Below, one piece after another: positions 1 through 5,664 of a stretch of 7,140 nt of DNA (its first letter is position 1; every line of letters begins with the position of its first letter). A program made the translations under genes and the position numbers. The stretch covers positions 3,594-10,733 of the forward strand of contig DBZV01000204.1 of assembly GCA_002311865.1 (NCBI GenBank), given 5' to 3'. The notes beneath the pieces were generated by a model. The model made no database searches. It was not told the origin of the DNA and saw nothing but the letters and a program-made list of their open reading frames with translations. This stretch comes from Dehalococcoidia bacterium UBA1151 (GTDB taxonomy: Bacteria; Chloroflexota; Dehalococcoidia; Lucifugimonadales; Lucifugimonadaceae).

Positions 1-120
1 TTCCAAAATAGGGGTATTCCCCCCCCCCCCCCTTTCTGTGGGGGTGGGGGGGGACACCCCCCCCCCCCCCCCCCCCACCCCCCGCCCCGCCCCCGGCCCC
101 CGGGTAGCCACCCCAAATCC
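1..120. repeat. C/G homopolymer low-complexity end
   Basis: The first ~100 bases are almost wholly C or G runs: a C run at about 19-32, G runs at 40-53, and a C run from 57 to 76 followed by more C-rich sequence. The G block at 46-53 and the C block from 57 face each other around ACA, giving a fold-back of pure homopolymer. Nothing else in the window looks like this. It is most simply a low-quality contig end or a sequencing/assembly artefact. A real G-tract with quadruplex potential on the minus strand cannot be excluded. Any reading frame through it is unreliable. Confidence 0.8.
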
Positions 121-989
121 AAACTCCATATCAGCCCCCCCATAAACCATCAGCAACCCGTAGATCATAAACGAACCGCTGCTGATCTCAAGGCTCATAC
201 GGCACGCACCGCGCCGCTTCCAACTCCCGGAGACCCGCGCTAACTCCCTTTTCGGCAGGTACTTTGAGGACGCGATTGTCTGGTTGTATAGGAGTGGGTA
301 GCGAAAAGAAAATGGCGCGCAGACAGGGCCAGGGCGCCGTGGCCGGTCTCGGTCGGATCCGGGAGGGGGTATGGGGGCGTTCCGCTCGACCCATTGAGGA
401 GTTGGGATCATCCAGCCTCGATGTTCAACGAGGACATCTCGCTATTCCGCTACGTTCTCGAGACGCAACGGAATTTTGAATCAGGGGTACGTACGGGATC
501 TAAGCCCGTCGCACATCATGTCCGTTGCTGTCGATCCGAGAACGCCGGCAGGCGGGTTATCGACGGGGTTCTTGGTGTCCCGCTTTACCGCTGTTCTGGT
601 GGCGGCTCCTTTCCCGAACGGCACATCGCTTGAAGATGTACCGGAGCGCGCCTGCTGCTTTCGGATTCCTCCGTTGGAAGCATCCCGGCCAGTCCCGTTA
701 TTGCATTGCGGGATTTCACGACATCCTGGCCCTGTTTGATGAGATGTTCAGCGTTGCGTTATGGCGATGCTTTGTTGGTGTGCGTGGGTGGGCTGCTCCT
801 TATGTCGGTTCCCGATTGCTTCGAGATCTTCGACAGGGGGTTTTGTGGTTTGAGAGTCGCGCGTTTCTTTGTCTTTTAACTGGAGTTTCCGGTGGATTAC
901 GGGATGTGTTGAGGGGCGCGTGTCGCATCTGCCATGCACGCGAGTGCCGCGGGGCCATTCCTCTTCTGCCGCCCCTACGCGACCACTTC
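121..989. other. Long stretch without a convincing gene
   Basis: About 870 bases lie here with no product I can recognise on either strand. The open frames present (for example a plus frame from 525 that runs on into the 3' end of the minus-strand gene at 1124, and one from 394 to 633) have arginine-, cysteine- and tryptophan-rich compositions typical of out-of-frame GC-rich DNA, and none has a good ribosome binding site. No tRNA cloverleaf or rRNA segment is visible. An ATG on the minus strand at 198-196 opens a short plausible peptide beginning MSLEISSGSFMIYGLL, but it runs straight into the homopolymer end and cannot be judged. The region may hold decayed genes or intergenic repeat debris. 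Confidence 0.5.
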
Positions 990-1035
990 AGGTCCTTCGC
1001 CTGCGGCGCGGAGCCGCCTTCGCTTAGGATGACAT
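990..1035 (-). repeat. REP-like palindromic intergenic element
   Basis: Read on the minus strand, the segment opens with ATGTCATCCTAAGCGAAGG, has a perfect 5-bp hairpin core (GCCGC/GCGGC at 1003-1007 and 1013-1017 around a 5-nt loop), and ends GGCGAAGGACCT. The framing GTCATCCT-AGCG ... CGAAGGACCT resembles REP-like intergenic elements that I recall from many environmental bacterial genomes. The heptamer CCTTCGC occurs twice, at 994-1000 and 1017-1023. It lies 88 nt past the stop codon of the minus-strand operon, a usual place for such elements, where it could act as an mRNA 3' end structure. Only one copy is in the window, so repetitiveness rests on the resemblance. Confidence 0.6.
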
Positions 1036-1123
1036 CTGGGGCGTGCGTGGCGCGCAAGATGAAGGTAATTCACGAATTGCTCCTCCCCTGTACCTTGCGC
1101 TCAGTGCCTCCATGGCAGATGCC

Positions 1124-2329
1124 TCAATTGTCGAAGAAACCTGCGTCCTCATCGCTTAGATACTGGCGCGTTTCGTCCACGTTGAAATGCACGCCCAGCC
1201 CCGGCGTGTCCCACACGTCAATGAACCCATCCTTAACGATAGGGGAAGGCAGACCCTCCAGAACGTCGTACCACCAGGAAGGCTCGCCTGTGGAATATTC
1301 AAACGCAATGTAGTTATCCGGTAACACCGCGGCAACCTGCACCTGCGCCGCCAGCCCAATCAGCCCAACGCCAATTCCGTGTGGAGCAATCAGAATCCCG
1401 TGGAGATCGGCCAGCTCCGCCACCCGTTTCATCTCCGCAATCCCACCAACATCTCCGCAATCTGGCCCAACCACATTCACCGCATGCTTCTCGATAAGCT
1501 CGCGGAAATTGCGGGCCAGATAGATCTGCTCACCCGTGTGAATCGGCGTCGACGTATGCGGTGTGACCTGCAAGTAAAGGTCGGGGTTCACCTCAGGCGA
1601 ATAGTCGCCCGTGACCGTATCTTCCATCCACATGAGGTTGAACGGCTCCAGCAACTGCGCCAGCCGCAGCGTATCGGACGCAGTCAGCCCCGGACCGCAG
1701 TCCAACGCCAGCCCCACCTCATCGCCCAGTACATCCTTCATCGCCTCCACACACGCAATCGTGTGCTTCAACCCGCGCTCCGATAGCGGTCCGCGCAGCG
1801 GATGATACATAGGGTCGCCGCGACCTTCTGTCTCGCCCAAGAAGAAGCCCGGAATCTCGCGCGCCATCGCGCTATGAAACGCCACCCCCTGTTTGATGAT
1901 CGTGAAGTTTTCAGGCGACGCCTTCATCTTCGCCATATTGTCGGCATAGTCCTGCGGCTCAGTTCCACTCATTGGGAAGCGGATTCGCCCGTTGTAAGTA
2001 CGAACTCGGTCGCGGACCTTCCCGCCCAGCAGCTTGTAAACCGGCACCCCCGCAGCCTTGCCGGCAATGTCCCATAGTGCAATCTCAATGCCGCTAACGG
2101 CGCTCCCCCACGGCTTAAACGCACCCATGCGCCGAATCTTCAGCATCACCCGTTCAACGTCAGTCGGATCCTCGCCAACGATGTGCTCCTTATAGAACGG
2201 CACATGCCACCGGATATGGCCCGCTCGCGGTATCGCCACCGGCCCCAGGCCGTCAATCCCTTCGTCCGTCGTGATTCGGATAACCGGTGAATGTCCAATA
2301 ATGGCAACTCTAAGATCCGTGATGTTCAA
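1124..2329 (-). CDS. Enolase superfamily protein, mandelate racemase-type; divergent, probable dehydratase
   Basis: A 401-residue protein with the two-domain enolase superfamily layout: an N-terminal capping domain (about 1-115, with IALWDIAGKAAGVPVYKLLGGK at 83-104 as the family signature) and a TIM barrel after it. These enzymes abstract the proton alpha to a carboxylate with Mg2+. Visible residues are Lys146 (strand 2), metal ligands Asp210, Glu236 and Glu267, the dyad Asp290 (GPDCGDVGG) and His317 (APHG), and Glu344 near strand 8. The third position of the usual D-x-H motif is Gly212, unlike both paralogues in the window. Residues about 149-188 form a long Gly/Pro-rich insertion after strand 2. 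The start is taken as TTG at 2329, preceded by AAAGGGA and giving the expected N-terminus (L/M)NITDLRV. A longer ATG start at 2398 would overlap the upstream gene and add 23 atypical residues. It is the last gene of the minus operon. Superfamily is certain; substrate is unknown. Confidence 0.93.
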   Translation of the reverse strand: MNITDLRVAIIGHSPVIRITTDEGIDGLGPVAIPRAGHIRWHVPFYKEHIVGEDPTDVERVMLKIRRMGAFKPWGSAVSGIEIALWDIAGKAAGVPVYKLLGGKVRDRVRTYNGRIRFPMSGTEPQDYADNMAKMKASPENFTIIKQGVAFHSAMAREIPGFFLGETEGRGDPMYHPLRGPLSERGLKHTIACVEAMKDVLGDEVGLALDCGPGLTASDTLRLAQLLEPFNLMWMEDTVTGDYSPEVNPDLYLQVTPHTSTPIHTGEQIYLARNFRELIEKHAVNVVGPDCGDVGGIAEMKRVAELADLHGILIAPHGIGVGLIGLAAQVQVAAVLPDNYIAFEYSTGEPSWWYDVLEGLPSPIVKDGFIDVWDTPGLGVHFNVDETRQYLSDEDAGFFDN

Positions 2330-2338
2330 AGGTTTAAT

Positions 2339-2345
2339 TCCCTTT
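2339..2345 (-). promoter_or_regulatory. Ribosome binding site deciding a TTG start
   Basis: AAAGGGA on the minus strand sits 9 nt before the TTG at 2329-2327. It lies in the short gap after the stop of the upstream dehydratase gene, so the third gene of the operon has its own initiation site. It is the main reason for preferring TTG over the ATG at 2398. Confidence 0.65.
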
Positions 2346-2372
2346 CGTGAAGTCCGCTGTAATCGTCGCCAC

Positions 2373-3557
2373 TCAGGCCCGGCTTGGTCCCCATCCATCT
2401 TCCGAGTGCTCGGTCACGTAGTCCATGTTGAGCTCGATCCCAAGCCCCGGCTGGTCCGACAGATACAACTCGCCATTCCGAATATCCAGCGGGCCATCAA
2501 ACGCCTGCGCGTAATTAGGCATCTGGAGCGAAGCTATTTCAAGCCGATAGAAGTTAGGCACCGTCATCATGGTGTGCCCACCAGCCACAATCTGGATAGG
2601 ACTCTGAACGTTGTGCGGGCTGATCGGGACGTAGTAAGTCTCAGCCAGCGTCGCAATCTTCTTCATCTCGCTGATCCCGCCGGTCCAGCAGATGTCCGGC
2701 ATGATGTACTCGGCCAGCCGCCCCTCGAGAATCGGCGCGAAATCGTAGCGAGTAAACAGCCGCTCCCCTACACAAATTGGCACCCGCACGTTCTCCTTAA
2801 CCTGCCGCAGCGCCTGGTAGCTCTCCGGCTGCACAGGCTCCTCGAACCACGTGATGTCGAACTCCTCCAGCCTGTTTGCTGCCCTGATAGCTGAGGCCAC
2901 GTTGAAGTTGGCGTGAACGTCGATCAGAACCTCGATATTCGGCCCAACCGCAGCGCGCAACGCTGAGATCAACTCGGCGCCGTATTCAAGGCCCTCCATC
3001 GAGATGACGCCGTTCATATAGGCGTTGGATTTGCTGCCCATCTCGGGAGAGTACGGGTCCGTTTTTACGGCCCTGAATCCCTCCGCGACCAGTCCTTTAG
3101 CGCTCTCTGCCAGCTGATCCGGCGTACCAGTCCGCGGATGCGTATACAGCGATATCGAATCCCTGACAGGCCCGCCAAGCAGGTCGTACACCGGCCGGCC
3201 AAGAGCCTTCCCCTTGATGTCCCACAGCGCTATATCAATGCCGCTGATCGCCCTGGTAATTGGCCCCCGGGGTCCCGCATAGGTGTATTGGCGGAAAAGC
3301 CGCTGCCAGATCGCCTCAATGTTGTTCGGATCCTCGCCAATCAGCGTCTCGCGCATGATTCTGAGGATTCCTCCTGTCAGCTCGCTCCCTCCGCCCGACG
3401 GTTGCGAGGAGTCGCCGATTCCGCTGATGCCTTCATCGGTGTCGATCTTCACCAGCACCCAGGTCCGCGGCCGATCAAGCCCGCGACCTGCCTGCTCAGG
3501 TCTCGGCGTTGCTACCGGCACCGTCACCATCAGTACGTCTACATTAGTGATTTTCAT
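2373..3557 (-). CDS. Enolase superfamily, galactonate dehydratase-like (MR subgroup) acid-sugar dehydratase
   Basis: A 394-residue protein of full family length that starts MKITNVDVLMV and carries the classic mandelate racemase/muconate lactonizing enzyme plan: capping domain 1-130 with SGIDIALWDIKGKALGRPVY at 105-124, then a barrel. Catalytic residues visible are Lys165 in AVKTDPYSP, metal ligands Asp213 (DVHAN), Glu239 (WFEEP) and Glu265 (VGERL), the dyad Asp288 (MPDICWTGG) and His315 (SPHN), and Glu340. His215 in D-x-H is the extra acid/base typical of sugar-acid dehydratases of the galactonate/mannonate type. The second lysine of the K-x-K motif is Asp167, which argues against a racemase. 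The likely reaction is Mg2+-dependent dehydration of an aldonic or related hydroxy acid to a 2-keto-3-deoxy acid in the cytoplasm. The start is ATG with AGGAAG 6 nt upstream. It follows the RraA-like gene by 16 nt, so co-transcription is very likely. The exact substrate cannot be read from sequence. Confidence 0.95.
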   Translation of the reverse strand: MKITNVDVLMVTVPVATPRPEQAGRGLDRPRTWVLVKIDTDEGISGIGDSSQPSGGGSELTGGILRIMRETLIGEDPNNIEAIWQRLFRQYTYAGPRGPITRAISGIDIALWDIKGKALGRPVYDLLGGPVRDSISLYTHPRTGTPDQLAESAKGLVAEGFRAVKTDPYSPEMGSKSNAYMNGVISMEGLEYGAELISALRAAVGPNIEVLIDVHANFNVASAIRAANRLEEFDITWFEEPVQPESYQALRQVKENVRVPICVGERLFTRYDFAPILEGRLAEYIMPDICWTGGISEMKKIATLAETYYVPISPHNVQSPIQIVAGGHTMMTVPNFYRLEIASLQMPNYAQAFDGPLDIRNGELYLSDQPGLGIELNMDYVTEHSEDGWGPSRA

Positions 3558-3573
3558 ATGAAGCTTCCTGGCC

Positions 3574-4341
3574 TTACTGTTTCAGTGAATCCCGGTAACG
3601 TTGCTTAAGCTCTTCGCTTGGCGGATAGAAACGGCCCGGAGAGCACTGCTCCTCATCCACCAGCCCGGCAATGAAATCCTCCACACGTTCATGCTCCTCG
3701 ATCCACTCGATAACCTGTTCCGCCAGCTGCTGTGGCACCACCACCACACCATCGTCGTCAGCCACCATAAGATCGCCAGGCATCACCAGCACGCCGTCGC
3801 AACTGATCGGCACATTCGCCTCATGCCATGGACTGCCCTCCAGCCCCGTGATCGCCGATCGACCGACCCCAAACACCGCCAGTCCGTACTCGTCGCGAAT
3901 CTTGTCCAAATCGCGCACCGACGCATCCGTGATCAGCCCCGTACCACCGCGTGCCCACAACCGACGGGTCTTCATGTTCCCAAGAATGCCCAGGTCAGAC
4001 ATCCGATTGGCATCCACCACCAGCACATCACCCGGCCCACAACTCTCCATCGCCTCAAACTCCGGCGAGTCTTCGCCCTTTCGCAGCGTCGCCGATAGAT
4101 CCGGCCGCGGCGGTAGGAAGCTCAACGTACGCGCCCGGGCAGCGATCTTTCGACCGTGCGTCAACGGCTTCACGTTCTTCATATAGCAGTTAGTCCACGA
4201 AGAACTCGTATCGCCATCCTTCGCTGCCCTCGCCTGACGAGTCAGATAACCCAATGCCCCGGCGCAAGTCTGCAAACTAACCTGCTCGAACCGCCTCAAA
4301 ATATCCTCTGAGAGATCGGTCTTCAATTCCGTATTCACCAT
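3574..4341 (-). CDS. RraA / HMG aldolase-like family protein
   Basis: A 255-residue protein of the RraA-like fold (4-hydroxy-4-methyl-2-oxoglutarate aldolase / oxaloacetate decarboxylase / RNase E inhibitor RraA family; older annotations say MenG-like). The core motif is at about 118-144: GILGNMKTRRLWARGGTG followed by LITDASVRD. It includes Arg131 and the Arg143-Asp144 pair, equivalent to the metal- and substrate-binding R-D of HMG aldolase. The family's usual D-G is D-A (139-140). The C-terminal signature PGDLMVADDDGVVVVP is at 188-203. In HMG aldolases a divalent metal and pyruvate enolate are used for retro-aldol cleavage. Leading two dehydratase-type genes fits a keto-acid aldolase or lyase better than an RNase E regulator. 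The start is ATG at 4341 (MVNTELK) with AGGAG 11 nt upstream. A TTG at 4371 would add 10 residues but its frame runs through that Shine-Dalgarno sequence. It is the first gene of the minus operon. Confidence 0.9.
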   Translation of the reverse strand: MVNTELKTDLSEDILRRFEQVSLQTCAGALGYLTRQARAAKDGDTSSSWTNCYMKNVKPLTHGRKIAARARTLSFLPPRPDLSATLRKGEDSPEFEAMESCGPGDVLVVDANRMSDLGILGNMKTRRLWARGGTGLITDASVRDLDKIRDEYGLAVFGVGRSAITGLEGSPWHEANVPISCDGVLVMPGDLMVADDDGVVVVPQQLAEQVIEWIEEHERVEDFIAGLVDEEQCSPGRFYPPSEELKQRYRDSLKQ

Positions 4342-4418
4342 CGCATCACACTCTCCTACCGTCCCAATCAATCACATGGAATTCATACCGCACTGAGAAA
4401 CGCACCTTATGTCGTCCC

Positions 4419-4432
4419 TGGTCACCTGACCA
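4419..4432. promoter_or_regulatory. Candidate operator, TGGTCA-CC-TGACCA inverted repeat
   Basis: A perfect 6-bp inverted repeat with a 2-nt spacer lies between the two divergent operons, 77 nt from the start of the RraA-like gene. The half-site (TGGT ... ACCA) is like those of the FadR branch of GntR regulators, which commonly control sugar-acid and organic-acid catabolism. The spacing between TGGT and ACCA is 6 nt, wider than in the classic FadR site, so the family assignment is tentative. The position suits a shared repressor of one or both operons. Confidence 0.45.
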
Positions 4433-4459
4433 CCCGCATTCGCCATTACCACATTGAGC

Positions 4460-4491
4460 ATCGGTTCCCTGAGCCTCTCAAAGGGCCCGAT
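4460..4491. other. Imperfect hairpin in the divergent region
   Basis: ATCGG-TT-CCCT (4460-4470) can pair with AGGG-C-CCGAT (4482-4491), giving 5 + 4 bp around a small internal loop and an 11-nt apical loop. No U-run follows on either strand, so it does not look like an intrinsic terminator. It could be a leader structure of the plus operon or a chance fold. Confidence 0.25.
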
Positions 4492-4602
4492 ACCAGCGGG
4501 GCGAAGACCTGAGATCAAGTCAACCTGCTGATTACCCGCTATGATGGCCCGGCAAACAGACTCAGACCACCGACATCAGTAATGCTCCCTCATGGGCATG
4601 GC

Positions 4603-4609
4603 AGGGGAG
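4603..4609 (+). promoter_or_regulatory. Ribosome binding site deciding the start of the DUF7482-like gene
   Basis: AGGGGAG lies 9 nt before the ATG at 4619. Two earlier in-frame ATGs (4592 and 4598) lie upstream of this site and have no purine-rich sequence of their own, so 4619 is the better start. Confidence 0.65.
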
Positions 4610-4618
4610 AGCGAACGT

Positions 4619-5050
4619 ATGGCCAGTGATTCGATCGGAGCACTGCACTACAGTCGTGATGTGACCGAAGAGATTCGGGATACAGATTTCATTTTCACCA
4701 ACCCGCACAACCAGCGAGTTGGCCCCCGCTGGGTACGCGGCGAACGCGTCTTCGCCATGCCACAGGGCGTCATCCACATCGACCCCATAAAACAGAAGTG
4801 GGCCAAAGAATTCGTCCTCATCTACGGCATGGACGGACCCGACGGAAATCCTGAGCGCGTCCCCGACCAGTGGGGCATCTACGACACGAAACCTGGCGAC
4901 GCCGACTACAGTCCCATCTGGCGATACCACGCTGTCACCGTCCCGCGCGACTACGAGCCCAACACCATCCGCGCGGAAGATGACATCCTAAGCAGCGGAT
5001 ACCCAGTCAGACACCTACAACAATTGACCGGTTCTATAAGATCAGCGTGA
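4619..5050 (+). CDS. Small conserved hypothetical protein, DUF7482-like
   Basis: A 143-residue protein with no signal peptide or membrane segment and no catalytic motif I recognise. It has a strand-rich look with the motifs FIFTNPHNQRVGP (24-36), WVRGERVFAMPQG (38-50) and, most tellingly, PGDADYSPIWRY (92-103) followed by an NTIRAEDDILSSGY segment (115-128). The PGDxxYSPIW block and the following 'TIR.E.DI..SGY' pattern match, from memory, a family of uncharacterised bacterial proteins now called DUF7482; this could not be checked. Function is unknown. It is the first gene of the plus operon. The C-terminus (VRHLQQLTGSIRSA) looks less family-like than the rest; a one-base frameshift near 5002 would instead end the protein as GYQSDTYNN, so a sequencing error or small truncation there is possible. 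That the frame is a real gene is supported by its composition, the Shine-Dalgarno sequence and the neighbours. Confidence 0.75.
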   Translation: MASDSIGALHYSRDVTEEIRDTDFIFTNPHNQRVGPRWVRGERVFAMPQGVIHIDPIKQKWAKEFVLIYGMDGPDGNPERVPDQWGIYDTKPGDADYSPIWRYHAVTVPRDYEPNTIRAEDDILSSGYPVRHLQQLTGSIRSA

Positions 5051-5163
5051 CTGGTCTACAGATCGAAGTGCCCGCCATCCCGCCAGTGGAGGTGACGGGG
5101 AATCATTGTGGTCGAATCGCAGCGCAAATCATCGGAACACGCACCGGCCCCGAAGCCAAGCCC

Positions 5164-5169
5164 AGGGAG
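5164..5169 (+). promoter_or_regulatory. Ribosome binding site deciding the start of the Ddn-family gene
   Basis: AGGGAG sits 6 nt before the ATG at 5176. It favours the 145-aa product over an in-frame GTG at 5047 that overlaps the preceding stop codon by 4 nt but has no good Shine-Dalgarno sequence. Confidence 0.7.
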
Positions 5170-5175
5170 AAGATC

Positions 5176-5613
5176 ATGCCCGAGTACATCCCCAGTCCAT
5201 CTGACTGGGTCCGCGAACAGGTCGAACTCTACGAAAGTAGTGGCGGAACCAAAGGCCTCACCCTCAGAGACACCGGCCTCCCGGTGATCATCGTCACCAA
5301 TACCGGCCGCAACTCCGGTGCCATCCGTAAGACGCCGCTCATGCGAGTGGCCGATGGCGACAACTACGTACTCGTCGCATCCAAAGGCGGCGCACCCAAG
5401 CACCCCGTCTGGTACTACAACCTCAAGGCCGAATCAAACGTCCAGATCCAAGACGCGACCGAGAAGTACGACATGAGAGTCCGCGAGGTATACGACCCCA
5501 CGGAGAAAGCCCGCCTCTGGGTCCTCGCGGTCGCCGCATATCCCCCATACCAGGACTACCAGGACAAAGCCGGACGTGCCATCCCGGTGTTCATCGCGGA
5601 ACCAATCAGTTAG
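5176..5613 (+). CDS. Ddn-family nitroreductase / F420H2-dependent quinone reductase-like protein
   Basis: A 145-residue protein, the usual length for the deazaflavin-dependent nitroreductase (Ddn) family, a split beta-barrel fold that binds coenzyme F420 and reduces quinones or other acceptors. Family motifs run in order: TNTGRNSGAIRKTPLMRV (41-58; the G-R-x-S-G and R-K-x-P-L cofactor-binding stretch), YVLVASKGGAPKHPVWYYNL (64-83) and a C-terminal YPPYQDYQDKAGRAIPVF (122-139), the place of the family's Tyr-rich substrate-side segment. No signal peptide or transmembrane helix is seen. It lies 125 nt after the DUF7482-like gene and 51 nt before the third enolase superfamily gene on the same strand, so co-transcription is likely. 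It could supply a redox step for the same pathway or a general F420-linked detoxification. A start at GTG 5047 would add a 43-residue N-terminus with no family match. F420 use is inferred from the family. Confidence 0.9.
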   Translation: MPEYIPSPSDWVREQVELYESSGGTKGLTLRDTGLPVIIVTNTGRNSGAIRKTPLMRVADGDNYVLVASKGGAPKHPVWYYNLKAESNVQIQDATEKYDMRVREVYDPTEKARLWVLAVAAYPPYQDYQDKAGRAIPVFIAEPIS

Positions 5614-5653
5614 CCAAAAAGGGTGCGATCAACGCACAACCGTCAGCGCAAAC

Positions 5654-5657
5654 AGGA
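5654..5657 (+). promoter_or_regulatory. Ribosome binding site deciding a TTG start
   Basis: AGGA, 7 nt before the TTG at 5665-5667, supports a start that gives the canonical N-terminus (L/M)KITKIETLRL. The earlier in-frame GTG at 5623 would add 14 polar residues not expected in the family. Confidence 0.6.
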
Positions 5658-5664
5658 AACCCAC

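Larger units (their letters stand above)
4342..4618. promoter_or_regulatory. Divergent intergenic control region
   Basis: These 277 bases separate the start of the minus operon (RraA-like gene) from that of the plus operon (DUF7482-like gene), so both promoters should lie here. I see no confident -35/-10 pair on either strand; TATGAAT on the minus strand (about 4386-4392) is only a weak -10 candidate. The region contains the TGGTCA-N2-TGACCA palindrome and a hairpin-forming segment, both listed separately. No regulator gene is present in the window. Confidence 0.6.

Noticed and set aside
1..198. Partial minus-strand frame starting MSLEISSGSFMIYGLL
   Set aside because: It continues into poly-G sequence of doubtful quality, has only a weak ribosome binding site and no recognised family, so it was not called as a gene.
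421..439. CCTCG...CGAGG hairpin around 417-434 as a regulatory RNA
   Set aside because: A 5-bp stem with an 8-nt loop is common by chance in GC-rich DNA and nothing nearby supports it.
394..633. Plus-strand frame containing MFNEDISLFRYVLETQRNFE
   Set aside because: The opening resembles a real protein, but there is no ribosome binding site at a sensible distance and the rest is Arg/Cys-rich with no recognised motif.
1097..1107. 11-bp match GCGCTCAGTGC here and at 7130-7140, suggesting flanking direct repeats
   Set aside because: Several 11-bp matches are expected by chance in a 7-kb window and there is no other sign of insertion boundaries.
525..1313. A 262-codon plus-strand open frame
   Set aside because: It overlaps the conserved 3' end of the minus-strand enolase superfamily gene, includes the REP-like element, and has shadow-like composition (many Arg, Cys, Trp, Ser) with no family motif.
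2271..2894. Long plus-strand frame of 207 codons, and similar long frames at 3601-4186
   Set aside because: They are antisense shadows of the dehydratase and RraA-like genes, caused by GC-biased third codon positions.
4460..4491. Intrinsic terminator in the divergent region
   Set aside because: The stem is short and interrupted and no U-run follows on either strand.
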